Assembly (NCBI GenBank): GCA_022575985.1
Contig: JAKSXM010000247.1
Span: forward strand, 5,479,501 to 5,543,500
DNA from: Anagrus nilaparvatae
Taxonomy: Eukaryota > Arthropoda > Insecta > Hymenoptera > Mymaridae
Direction of reading: 5' to 3'
Length of the DNA stretch: 64,000 bases
The notes below the pieces were generated by a model, which did not search any database, had not been told where the DNA came from, and saw only the letters and a program-made list of their open reading frames with translations. Positions 32,885 through 43,945 of this stretch are shown here, piece by piece (position 1 is the stretch's first letter; every line of letters begins with the position of its first letter). The position numbers and the translations under genes were made by a program.

Positions 32885-33990
32885 ATGTTTCAACCTTCTT
32901 TTTCAACCTATAATTTTGCTGATGCAACTTATTTAATGTTCTTTTGTATTGATGTAAATGTTTTTTAATTACTCAAAAATCTGTAGGATCTTTAAAATAT
33001 ACTGGTTTGAAATCTCCAAGGTGTCTTACTGTACATATTTTTTTATTTAATCATTCATTGACAATTTCATCTCCTATTTCAGTTTCAATTACAATTTTTA
33101 TAATCAAATAAACAAAATGTAAATGTTTTAATTTTGATAAATAGAGATAATAAATAGAAAATATCTTTTAAATTTTTTGATTTTTATTCTGTGAATTGGG
33201 AATGTCTATTGACTCATTTCTAAAATATCGAAAGTTTATGATTATAATTATACGAATGATTTTTTTTTGTAACTTACTTATCTAATGTATTAGCATCATT
33301 TAATTCTATAAATCTGTTATCTAAACCACAACTTGAACTACTTTTTGCAAGCTCATTTACAACATTTGACGATAAATTTTGAAGAGATGAGTTAATTTGT
33401 CTACTTTCTAGAGCAAAAAATTATTTATCTTAGAAAGAATCTGTTGAATCCTGATAATCTGCATCATTTGATATTTGACAACTGCTTTCTGAAGATGATT
33501 TCTGTAATTAAAAATTCAAATGACTTTTAATTAATAAAAGAATTTGCAAAATCTGCATCAATCAGGCATCGATAGATGTTTCTGGACTATTTTCTGAAGA
33601 TATAGAAAGTATTGAAGAATTTAAAGTGTTGCCATCCATAAAAGATTTTTCAAAATCTACTTGATTGGATGTTTGAGATTTATTTTCTGAAGATTGTGGT
33701 ATAGCTAAAGTATTAGAGGAATATTATGATATTATCATAATAATATAATATTATCGATAAAATATTATTTATTATTATTTTTTAATTGTTTATCTCTCTT
33801 TGGAAATGAACCAGGCTTTATTTGTCTTTCAATAATTTTATTGCGATTTTTTATAGAATTTGATCTTCAGAAAAATGATCACTGCATACGCGGCTAAATT
33901 TAGCGACCATTTTACCTATTACATTAAACCATTTTTTTTGTACCTCTTGGTTTTTTTGGTATTCTGAAATTTAAAATTTCTTGAAAAATC
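32885..33990 (-). pseudogene. THAP-domain (P-element-like) protein relic
   Basis: From right to left the minus strand gives the end of a THAP domain, FSRVCSDHFSEDQI (33871-33898 and beyond) followed by IKPGSFPK. A Ser/Asn-rich linker follows with SENKSQTSNQVDFEKSF and QKSSSESSCQISNDADYQD. Then comes NELAKSSSSCGLDNRF, ending at a GTAAGT-type donor, and finally TVRHLGDFKPVYFKDPTDF with a leucine/lysine coiled coil. The C-x2-H-F of THAP is clear. Frames change several times and stops interrupt each block. Possible introns (GTAAGT near 33280, AG near 33095) suggest descent from a spliced transposase. The left end near 32885 runs into the small palindrome. Confidence 0.5.
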
Positions 33991-34204
33991 CAAATATTGC
34001 AAATAGATAACTATTTGCCACTGATACTTAAAATATACTTTAATTTTAGATTCTTTAAAATTTTAATATTATTTTTTTTATATTTCTTTGGTAGGATGGT
34101 GCTAAGAACGTTTGTTGGAAACAGTAAGCACCTACGAGCATATTTGATTACGCATGTTTCGTTTCTTGAAATCAAGGATGTTTTTTTTGGTATCTAGGGT
34201 TCTT

Positions 34205-35350
34205 ATCCTCAAAAGATCTTCTTATACGCTTCCTCCTATGTATATCTTCTGTCTTTCTCTTCATTAACCAAAAGCCTTCCATCATATGAATATCCCATTT
34301 TCCTTGATATCGCTATTTCATTTCTGCAATATCTTGGTGGAACCTCGCACCCTGTCCTTCACTGTAAACACCTAAATTTTCTGGAAAATAATCAAAATGC
34401 GAATCCAGAAAATGTATTTTTAAACTCACGTTGCAGCCAAAAATTTAAAAAATTTTCAGCAGATTAGCATCTATCTGTTTATAATTTTTGTCTTTATTAT
34501 AACCCAGAAACTTTTTTACTACTTCCTTAAACCTTAACCAAACGTTTTTCTATTTACTATTTATTTTGTCTATAAAAGAATCATCTTTCATCAGTTTTCT
34601 GATATCAGTGACATTAAACATTCCTTCCTTAATTTTTGCTTCTAAATGCTTGGGGAATTTAAAGCATTCGACTTCTTTGTTAAGAGCCTTTACAAATTAC
34701 TTCATTATACCAAGTTTTATATGAAGTGATGGGAGCAGTATTTTATCTGATTCAAATAACCGTTTATGTATAATATTATTATACCCAATTTTGAACACAT
34801 TGCGCTGTGGCCATTTTTTTTTTTTAAGTAGTGATTTGGTTTGTCTCTACTGCTCCACAAACATAGGTAACATAAATATTTTATGTACCCTGACTTGACC
34901 TAGCAATATTGTAGTCCTTTTTTAATCTCCACAAATTTGTCACAGATATTCATTATATTTTAGTTTGTGAAGAAGAAATTCTATTTTTAAATATTCTTCT
35001 TTCATGTTAACTGAATAAGCCACAGGAATACAAGAATAAACATTTTTGCTATGAAGTAAAACTGCTTTTAACCTTCTCCTACACGAGTCAATAAAAAGCC
35101 TCCATTCATTTTCCTTATAAATTAAGTCATTCTTCATTTGTTCATTAAACCTTCTATATTATTACAATACAACGAAGGACCATCTTGTTTAAAATATTGT
35201 AGAAATTCTTTGTACCTATGACGATATTCCGTAATTTTAGTTCCTGCTGCCAACAGATTATATTCTTTTAGTCTCGATGCAGCAGGTTCTGCTCTATTTT
35301 TATCAAGTTCAAGATCTCTTATAAGGTCGCTCAGCCTTTGTTGGTTAAAA
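34205..35350 (-). pseudogene. decayed conserved arthropod multicopy protein
   Basis: The minus strand reads, with many frame changes: QRLSDLIRDLELDKNRAEPA, RLKEYNLLAAGTKITEYRHR, YKEFLQYFKQDG, an open stretch NEWRLFIDSCRRRLKAVLLH at 34940-35137 with VAYSVNMKEEYLKIEFLL, then HIKLGIMK-FVKAL, and finally GQGARFHQDIAEM with RYQGKWDIHMMEGF. I recall this order (RLFID-S-RSLKAVLLHN, LPPLHIKLGLMKQFVKAL, FHQDI) from hypothetical proteins found in many copies in arthropod genomes, probably of transposon origin. The family name and function are unknown to me. Stops and frameshifts throughout make it a pseudogene. Confidence 0.55.
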
Positions 35351-35839
35351 AGTATCAGTGATTTACGTATTCAAATATGCTCATAGGAGCTTACTGTTTC
35401 CAACAAAATTTCTTAGCTCCATCCTGATATCGCTGTAATACTTTAAAGCGATTAATTAACCTTCCTCTGGTGGGTTTTAGAGGGTAACTGGGGTAGCTGG
35501 GACAATAACTAACGACACTGAATTTCTTTTCTGATCACTTGGATAGTGCGTCAAATCTCCAAATCCTTAGCTTGCTTCTTTACAAATTTTTCGGGGCGTA
35601 TAGCCCCAAATTTGAGAACTCTATAACACGAAATTAGGTTCACGATTAATTGTTTGTATTTATTTTGAAAATTTTTGTGAATTTGAGGTTATAAAAAAAG
35701 TAAAAACAAAAGCAAATGATTATTTAAGGCAAATAAACATTTATTTTGGGTCACTGCTCCCCGAAATTCGGCTTTAAAATCAACAAATAATCAGTAAAAT
35801 AAGGACTTAATACAATTTGTCAGAAAGCTAAAAAGATTT

Positions 35840-36215
35840 TCAGTGGATGGTGGATAAATTCTGACTTAAAATTCGTTTTTGAAACATCAAAAAACATAAC
35901 TAAGGTACTTTTATTTTTATATTTTGTAAAAAATAAAATATTCACCCTCTAGGGCTGTTCAGAGGGTGATTAGAGTAGCTGTGGCAAAAACTAAGGGTGA
36001 TAGGTAAATTCTGACTTCAAATTCGTTTTTGAACAACAAAAAACGTAGTTAAAGTACTTTTATTTTTAACTTTTGGACATAGTAAAATATTTGCTGTTTG
36101 GGTCGGTTTAGAGGGTGGCTGGGGTAGTTGGGCAAAATCTGAAGGTGTAGGCTAAATTCTGACTTCAGGTTCGGTTTTAAGACATCGAAAAACTTACCTG
36201 CAGGTAGGTTTAGTT
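35840..36215. repeat. tandem modules of about 149 bases
   Basis: TAAATTCTGACTT recurs at 35855, 36005 and 36153. Between them each unit has CATCAAAAAAC, GTACTTTTATTTTTA, AAAATATT(C/T)(A/G)C and AGAGGGTG-(A/C)TGGGGTAG motifs. An outlying half unit lies near 35465-35520. Confidence 0.7.
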
Positions 36216-36560
36216 ACAGAATCAGAACTTTTTTTTTGTGCAGCTGTTTTATTAATTATAAATAGGTACAAAATAATATGTATGCTTACATATAAAAAGT
36301 AAGATCGCCATGAGTACCAGAATGTGATTTGCATAGATAGCAAATAACCATTTTTTTACATTAATATTTTAAAAATTATAAAAAAAATAACGAAACCCAA
36401 TTTCTGTTGATATTTATAAAAAAAATAACCCTCTTGTGTATAACAAATTTATGCAGTCGAAAAAAAGCAATATCGCTTGGCAAGACACGTAATCTGTCAG
36501 TTCTTATAAGAACTGTAGTTGTTGTATATGAGTAAATTTTTAAGAGTTTTGTGTTAAGGT

Positions 36561-37702
36561 ATTCATTCCAGGATCAGTTGACGAAAGCGTCGCCAGCGGT
36601 TAGTATTTAAACTCAAGTGCTAATAATAAACATTGATTCTTATGGAGAAACGAATAAAATTAATTGAATTAAATTATCAAATTATTAATTTTGAACGTAA
36701 CTATTATAAATAAATTAAAAAAATTAAAAGTTTTAAAATTTAATATTATTTGGGGCATTATTTTGTTTTTTTATTTTTCTTAAACACAATATAATAAATG
36801 TGAATAGGTTATAAGAGTATAATAATAATACTACATACAGTATAAAATTGTTTACGCGAAATTTCGGAGTCGAAAAGTTGGAGAAATGTCTTCTGGTAAA
36901 TATTGAGAAGGAAATTTGGAAGCATATACCTAAATGAAATAGCAGATAATTTTAAAACTAAAGGGAAAAAGAGATTCATTACGCGCTGTATTATAAATTG
37001 GATAAACAGTACAAAGGTACCAAAAGGTTGTGATGTCTGTAGCAAGCATTTTGTAGAAAATAAAAAATCAGATAATCCGAGAAGCCCAAGCAACAATCAA
37101 ACTATATTTCCTAAAATCTGTAATAAATGTAAAATCAATGAAAAAAATTTGCTTCTAATGGAGGAAAATGACTGTTTCCAGAAGGAATTTGATAAAAAAC
37201 AGTATCGCTATCAACATTATTTGTATTGTTTATACAATTTCTAAGACAGTACTTATTGAATCTCTTTTCCCCTTTAGTTTTAAAATTATCTGCATTAAAA
37301 TAAAAAAATATTTTAAAAAATCATTTCATTTAGGTATATGCTTCCAAATTTTATTATCTATATTTACCAGAAAACATTTTTCCAACTTTACAACTCTGAA
37401 ATTTAGCGTAAACAATTTTATACTGTATGTAGTATTATTATTATACTCTTATAACCTATTCAAATTTATTATATTGTGTTTAAAAAAAATAAAAAAACAA
37501 AATTATGCCCCAAATAATATTAAATTTTAAAACTTTTAATTTTTTTAATTTATTTATAATAGTTACGTTCAAAATTAATAATTTGATAATTTAATTCAAT
37601 TAATTTTATTCGTTTCTCCATAAGAATCAATGTTTATTATTAGCACTCGAGTTTAAATACTAACCGCTGGCGGCGCTTTCGTCAACTGATCCCGAACTGA
37701 AT
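36561..37702. mobile_element. 1.1-kb foldback with about 420-base arms
   Basis: The left arm starts GGATCAGTTGACGAAAGCG (36571) and the right arm ends in its complement (37692), with weaker pairing a further ten bases outward. The arms run to about 36982 and from about 37257, leaving a 270-base central section that contains the only coding-like sequence. Arms this long with a unique core look like a non-autonomous or foldback derivative of a DNA transposon. No target duplication is evident. Confidence 0.75.
36903..37244 (+). pseudogene. THAP-like fragment inside the foldback
   Basis: An open frame without an ATG start (TTG at 36903) crosses from the left arm into the core. It contains ITRCIINWINSTKVPKGCDV followed by CSKHFVENK, which fits the second half of a THAP zinc-binding domain (Trp, then C-x2-H-F), and a further ICNKCKINEKNLL pair of cysteines. 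The N-terminal C-x2-C part is not visible. THAP domains are the DNA-binding part of P-element-type transposases, so this may be what remains of the element's own transposase. It is truncated and probably inactive. Confidence 0.4.
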
Positions 37703-37978
37703 TGTAAAAAATTCATTTGCACCTGAGTCGAACTTGGATACATTTTCATAAAATTTAACTTCATTAGTTAACAAATCAGCAGTTATTTAAATAGTATAGG
37801 TGATGCACACGTGACAGAGAGTCATATTTATCGGTATAGTTTTTACTAAAAATTAGAAGTAGACTACAAATTGGAAAATAATATACAATGAAAAATTATA
37901 AAAAAGAATTTTTCTATCTGAAATAGTACAAAAAAGCAAGAATTTTGACTAATATCTAAAAAAAGTAATAAGCACTAT

Positions 37979-38999
37979 GGTTCTTCATTAGCAAAAATAA
38001 AATGTTCTTAATGTTCTATTTTACCTAACAAAGTATAATGTCATAAGAAAAACTAAAAATAATCTTTTTCTTGATACTGTTAGGTTATGGAAAAAATTAG
38101 GTTTGTTATATAAAAAAAAGATTTTTATACACTAGTACATAATCTTCTTTTATGATAATTATGTCTGCTAGACAGTTTTTGGTGTAGCTGGTGTAGTTAT
38201 ATCTTGAAGACATACTTACAGAAGTTATAGGAATAATTAAATAATTTTAGCTAGTAAAAACGTTACTTCTAGATATTAGTACTTTCATAAAAATAAATTT
38301 AGTACTACGTCCAAAGAGAAAAAAATTTATGGTGTTTTTTCAATTTTTTTATGTAAAAAATTTTGAAAAAAAAAATTTCCAAAAATTACGTATCAGATGG
38401 AGAAATCCTTTACAAACGATAACTCTAGATATTCGTACTTTCATAGGAAGAAATTAAGTACTACGACCTAAAATAAAAAAAAATTTTGGCGTTTGGTGGC
38501 GACAAAAATTTTGAGAAAAAAATTTTGAAAAAATTAATTATCAGGTCCAAAAAATTACTATAAACGATATTTCTCAGACTAGTACTTCCACAGAAATAAA
38601 TAACAGAAATAAAAGTACTGCGTCCATAAAGAAAAAAAAAATGGTAAATTTTGTATTTTTTGGTGGAGAAAAAACTTCTAGATATCAGTACTTTCATAGA
38701 AAAAATGAGGTATTACATTCAAATTGAAAAAAAAAAGTATATCGAGACTTTTTGGTAAAAAAAATTTTGAAAACCAAATAAGGTCTTAATGTCATACTGG
38801 TAGTGAAATATCTCCGGCTACAGACATACGTACATACATACATACATACATAGATACATACATACACTTACACACACATACATACAGACTTTTTTTAAAA
38901 ACCGGTTTTTTAGCTTCCGGAGGTCTCAAAACGTGCTTATATGCCAAAAAATCAGAAAAAAAATTTTGACCGATCACAATGGTTCCTCTATGAGGAACC
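37979..38999 (-). repeat. modular element, copy 3 (opposite orientation)
   Basis: It begins GGTTCTTC at 37979 and ends with the palindrome GGTTCCTCTATGAGGAACC at 38981-38999, the reverse of copy 1. It keeps the AACCGGTTTTTTAGCTTCC and AAACGTGCTTATATGCC blocks, a CATACATA microsatellite (38824-38886) and three or four modules (anchors near 38311, 38457, 38615, 38713). Confidence 0.8.
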
Positions 39000-39022
39000 A
39001 ATTCTCATTAAAAAAAAAACTT

Positions 39023-39450
39023 ATAACCGGTTTGTGTAAACACAACCTAAATGCATGGAACATATTTACTTCCAGCTGAGGGCTAGGTATAATGCAAATG
39101 TTACCTAAAATTACAATACAATTTTCTAATTTTATAATTTTTAATTATCACCTTACTAGATGTTAATATTCTAAACCGAAACTATTCTGATTCCCTAAAC
39201 GCGCATTATTCTAAGTCCTTAAATCGATATTATTCTAAGTCTATAAATCAAAATTGTTCTAACATAAGTGCCTGAACCTGAATTATTTTAAATCCCTAAA
39301 TCCATATTTTTCTAAGTCCATAAACCTGTACTAAGCCCAGATTTTTCAAATTCCCTAAATTTAAATTATCCTAAGTCTCATTTGAGCCCCCCCCCTTAAT
39401 TTTCAAGTTTTGAAGTACCCTCTCCCTATAAACATGTTCCATGTTAAAAC
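39023..39450. repeat. dispersed repeat, partner at 58147-58447
   Basis: TAACCGGT-T-TGT-(A)CACAACC, AAATGCATGGAA, TTCCCTAAACGCG and AACATGTTCCATGTTAAAAC occur in the same order and orientation at 58147-58447. The middle consists of about 30-base subrepeats of ATTCTAAGTCCCTAAATC, more numerous here than in the partner, which explains the length difference. Confidence 0.75.
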
Positions 39451-39453
39451 AAA

Positions 39454-39585
39454 CGGGATAAATCGGCTGCTATACTCTTTACAACACGCACACTTTTTAC
39501 GCAAGGTGCGCAAAGAAAAAAGTGCACACGCTTATATTTTTATATATCTGTCCTTTAGCTTGCCTTTACGCTTCTAGCCGTACGT
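39454..39585. repeat. dispersed repeat, partner inverted at 14377-14510
   Basis: This is the second copy of the family described at 14377-14510. Confidence 0.7.
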
Positions 39586-40039
39586 GACACCCACGTAAAA
39601 AAATGACAAATTTGTAAAAAACTTTTTAGAAACTTATGCTTGTACAGAGTTTGTTACGAACTTGTCTATTGAGAAACTTGAGACTTTGTAAAATTTTAAT
39701 GTACTGAGAATTAAGTTGTTACAAACTTAATCACAGCTTTTTGCATTGTTTTTTTTAACTTGCTGTTAATAGACTCAAAGTTAGACATCAAGTTTCAAAT
39801 TAGAATCAAGAATTTGACAAGTTTGTATTAACTTGGCATAATCCAAGGTATATAATCTGCAGCCGTCCTTTATTTTTAAATCTTCTGGTTACTAAATCTG
39901 TACAAAGTTTTTGGAAAATTAATAAAAACTTTGTATAATCAATATTCAAATCACAACATTTAAAAAATCTTACACAAAATTATCCACAAGTTTGTCAAAA
40001 CTTGGGATTAATTTCGTGTCAGGCGTTTCTTATATCTTT

Positions 40040-40565
40040 AATTTAAAATCGATTGTACTTAGCTTTTATAAAGTTGATATTGCTAACTTATAAATTTTAA
40101 GCCAAAAAATTTGTGCTAACTTACTTTGTACCCAATTATCTCAAAGATGATGAAAACTTATTGGAATTTAAAATTTCAAAGTCAACAATACTAAGTTTAT
40201 GTTCAATTCTAACCAACTTTGTTAAAACTTTATATTTTGGACTTTGCAATTTTAAGTTAAAAAAAAAAATGCAATAACTTTTTACTAACTTAGTAATAAT
40301 TAGGTAAAAAGTATATTTGCAAACTTTTTATACTTCGATTTTTAAAGTCCAAAATATAAAGTTTTTACACAGTTGGTTAGAATTTAACATAAACTTAGTA
40401 TTTTTGGAGAATTCTTCTTTGATATTGCAATAAGTTTTTATCATCCTTCTGCTAATTGGGTACAAAGTAAAATTATGCAATCATTTTTACTTCAAATTTT
40501 TAAGTTAAAAATATCAAATTTTTTCAAAACTTAAAATCAAGTTTATAAAAACCTGTATTTTTTTT
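40040..40565. repeat. foldback element, about 0.5 kb
   Basis: ACTTACTTTGTACCCAATTA at about 40120, TTCTAACCAACTTTG at about 40207 and TTTATATTTTGGACTTT at about 40230 are all repeated in reverse complement at 40325-40475. The loop is about 65 bases around 40300. Related AAACTTG-type sequence fills 39600-40040 but is too degenerate to delimit. Confidence 0.65.
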
Positions 40566-41154
40566 TTAAAGTACAGTAGCAGTATTTCTAAATTTGACTT
40601 ATCAATTTTTTTTATCAGATTTTTTTTATGTTGCAAAATTTTTCGAAGACTAACCTAAATTCTTTCTCTTACATTTTTAATACTAAAAATATTAAAATAA
40701 TGATTTTTAGGTTAATTTTACGGAAATTTCTCATTTATTTACCATTTATTTGAAAATAAAAAAATATTTATCCTCGCAACAAGCCGACTCAAAACTTTTG
40801 CTGCTTCACTAGCTATTAATTTAAATGTCAAAATTTTTGCAAGATTCAGTCCATTAATAAAACAAAAAAATAATAATTAAATCTTTGCTTAAAAAAAAAT
40901 AAAAATTTTAATATTTTTGCACTATTATCTTCGAAATCTATTTGAAAACTCACTTTAGGTATTCCAGTATTCTATTCAGTAAAAAAAAAATTAAATTTTA
41001 ATTTAACAATAAAAATAAAATTTGGCTTGTGGATGGATTAAGACTTTAGAAAAAATATTTATCTTCTTCTTTGTTTAGTTTGAACACTTATTTTAATTTT
41101 TATTAGATGCACAAAAAAATAATTTAATCAAAAATATTAATTGTTAAATGATAA

Positions 41155-41275
41155 TTTTAAAAAATTTTGAAAATGCGCGTGCAGCATCTTCAGCTTGTCG
41201 TAAGAAACTGATGTTGCTGCGAATTAATTGCTTATTTACTAATTCCATAATAATCTCAATTAAATTTTCTCTTGT
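41155..41275 (-). other. short coding-like segment of unknown origin
   Basis: After an AG, the minus strand reads ENLIEIIMELVNKQLIRSNI and then SFLRQAEDAARAFSKFFKII, followed by a stop. The amphipathic, GC-richer text looks coding, but about 40 residues with no ATG and no neighbour exon cannot be assigned. Confidence 0.2.
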
Positions 41276-41354
41276 TTTTTACAAAAAAAAAAATTGAATA
41301 ATTAAATGTTGCTAAAAAGTGGCCTCCAAAAATAAAGCGACAGCAAGTGGCCTT

Positions 41355-41600
41355 AAAAAAAACTACGCATCAAGCATTGCAATAATATAATCTAAGAAAC
41401 TTATCGATACTAAAGAAAACTATACATCCTGCATTACACTAACATAACAGAAGCAAGAGATCGATAATAAAGAAAACTACATGTCAAGCATTACACTAAA
41501 ATATCGTAAGGAAAAGTTCTGCAATAAAAAACTACACGTCAAGCCTTACACAAAAAAATCCTAGTAAAGAGTTAATTAAAATAAAAACGATTCGACAAAC
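41355..41600. repeat. minisatellite of about 57 bases, four to five units
   Basis: AACTACGCATCAAGCATTGC-like cores recur near 41361, 41418, 41475 and 41530, each followed by an A-rich spacer. Confidence 0.65.
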
Positions 41601-41762
41601 CTTAATCTCACATAAGCTATTGAAGAGTTAAATAAAATAAAAATGATAATGGCAACTATTTTATTTATATGTTATTTTTGTTATATTTTTGACAAATTTT
41701 ATCTATATTATAAATGCTATTGAAAAAAAAAAAAATTTATTATATATATAAGACTTTTTATG

Positions 41763-42195
41763 GAGAGCATTGATAGCTCAGTCGGTAGCGCGCCAACTTT
41801 TGGATCTGTTCTTCTATTTCAACTAACATATATTTTATTGAAGATGACAGCATAAAAAACGGAATTTTAATCAGATGGAACGACGGAGTCCTGAAACAGA
41901 CTGGCGAGTCATTGGACGCAAGTCAAAAGATGGAGTTCACGACTAGAACTAAATGGCCTTGAACCTGTCCTGAAGTAATGTGAAAACGGTCCCAGGATAG
42001 GCTCGAATAAGGTAGGAAGGGAGTGGAGTTTTAGTGGGTAAAGGCAAACTAAGTCGAGTCACACATAACTGTCAGTCTGGATGCTGAACAGTATGCGTAA
42101 CGCATTTTTCCACTTCCTAAGCAAAAAAAAAAAACTTTTCGATCTGAACGTTAAAGGTTCGCGACCCGACCGGGACATAATCTCCGTTTTTTTTC
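41763..42195 (+). mobile_element. tRNA-derived SINE, interrupted
   Basis: The head has a perfect box A, TAGCTCAGTCGG (41774-41785), and then GCGCGCCAACTTTT, resembling a lysine-type tRNA anticodon arm. The matching box B, GGTTCGCGACCC, is at 42156-42167, and a T8 run (about 42186-42193) could end polymerase III transcription. The two boxes are separated by a 324-base insertion. Removing it gives tRNA-like spacing. The anticodon and T stems are not well paired, so a SINE or pseudo-tRNA is more likely than a tRNA gene. Confidence 0.6.
41809..42132 (+). mobile_element. poly-A retroposed fragment inside the tRNA-like SINE
   Basis: It is flanked by 14-base duplications AACTTTT(G/C)GATCTG at 41795-41808 and 42133-42146 (one mismatch), and ends in an A12 tract. 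The body is GC-richer and holds TTTTAGTGGGTAAA, GAGTC(A)CACATAAC and GTATGCGTAA-GCATT. The last two are shared with the 3' UTR of the R1-like element at 60832-62472. It is therefore probably a severely 5'-truncated LINE 3' end, or a SINE borrowing that end. Confidence 0.65.
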
Positions 42196-42272
42196 TGAGA
42201 AGATTAAATTCTGAAATTATATCTATCATTGCTCTAGGACTGAGGCATCCGCATAATGTTAAAAAAAAGGCA

Positions 42273-43824
42273 TTATGTAGATAACGCAGTTCGGAGTGTG
42301 ACCATGTTCACTATAAGCAGGCATGGGGACAGGAGAAATTGTGTGATTCTCTGAATCACTATCACGTTTTCTAGACATTTTATAGTAGAGACTATGAATT
42401 TTAGAGCATTATGAGAATAGCTATGATCAAGTGTATGCATAGGTGAACCAGAATTAATTGCTAAAAATCTAATGAATTTATGATTAATTGTTTCAAGTCT
42501 GTCAATTGAGTTTTTAAAGATAGGCCTCCATATACAAGAGCCATACATAATTTTAGATTTTACTAAACTATAATACAAATTTTTTATAGTTTCTACATTA
42601 AATGAGCTTGAGTGTCTCGTAATAAATCCCCAAGATCTATTGGCTTTAGCAATTGCTGAAGTAACATAATGATTAAAGGTTAACTTACAATCCATAATGA
42701 CACCAATCTGTAATTAGAGCTATTCTCTCGCGAATTTCCGTTTCATTAAGATAATAGTTAAATTCAATAAATTTACTTGAACGATTGAAAGAAATAATAA
42801 AACAATTTTTGGGACTAGCGTCAAGTCTATTTAAAGAACACCAACATAGTAAATTAGATAAATCAGTATGTAGAAGTTTATGGTCATCAATATCAATTAT
42901 TTTTCTATATAACTTGACATCATCAGCAAAAAGTAAAATTTTAGAAAATTTAATAGTATTTATAATAAAGATCAGAAAAAGTAATGGTCCAAGATGTGAT
43001 CTCTGAGGAACCCCGTACTTAGCTTCGTATGGTAATGAATTTACATTATTAATATTGACAATTAGATATCTTTCCTTGAGGTAATCTTCAAACGAATTTA
43101 TAAAAATATCTGGTAAACCATAGAATTTTAATTTGAAAATCAAAATCTTATGAACTACCAAATCAAAAGCTTTTTTAAAATCCAAATATATAGAATTAAC
43201 CTGTGATTTACTCTCAAAACAAGAATATATATAATTGGTATAGATGGCCAAGTTAGTTAAAGTAGATCTATTATTCATGAATCTATGTTGCTTGGCTGAA
43301 ATTATGTCAGACAAAAGGGATTTAAGTTTAACAGACATTATATTGTCAAGAATCTTAGGTATTGCACTAATAAGTGCAACAGGCCTATAATTTTCAATAT
43401 CTTGGGGAGATTCACTTTTATAAATAGGATTAATATGAGCTGATTTCCAAAGTGGGTGAAGACTACAAAACTTTATAGATAAATTAAATAGAATAAATAA
43501 AGATTTTAATAATTAAGAATTGCAATTTTTAATGAACACTAAAGGTATTCCATCTGGCCCTGGTTTGAAAGATGGTTTTAATTTGTTTATGGCAATTTCG
43601 ATTTCTCGTAGCGTAATATCAAAGTAATTAGTACTTAAATTCTTAATTTTTTCAAAGTTTTCAATATTATTTTTTATCGAATCATAATCAATATTCTTAT
43701 TTAAATACTTATCTTTACTTGAATAAACTGTGCTAAAAAAATTTGAAAATAAATTAGAGATATCTTGAAAGTTATCAGCATAATTATTCTTTAAATGCAT
43801 TAAATTAGGAAATCTATTATTCAA
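42273..43824 (-). pseudogene. element C reverse transcriptase and C-terminus
   Basis: The block KPSFKPGPDGIPLVFIKN (43513-43824) is followed, after a broken stretch, by QHRFMNNRSTLTNLA, SIYLDFKKAFDLVVHKIL, GVPQRSHLGPLLFLIF and ILLFADDVKLYR (42685-43338). These are reverse-transcriptase motifs with the catalytic FADD. The expected QGS before LGPLLF reads QRS. The next frame (42273-42695) gives SLVKSKIMYGSCIWRP and RLETINHKFIRFLA, the usual thumb/C-terminal segment. Frame changes at about 43340-43510 and 42690 kill the ORF. Confidence 0.8.
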
Positions 43825-43945
43825 TTTTTGAGAATTAACAAATCTCCAAAATCCTTGTGGATCTTTCCTTAAATTTTATTGAATTTTATTTAAATAATTT
43901 TCATAAAATGTTTTAGCTAATTCTGTACAATCATTTCTTAATTTA

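Noticed and set aside
36903..37530. Second plus-strand ORF (37168-37530) in the foldback
   Set aside because: It is hydrophobic, low complexity, and encoded by the right arm; no support.
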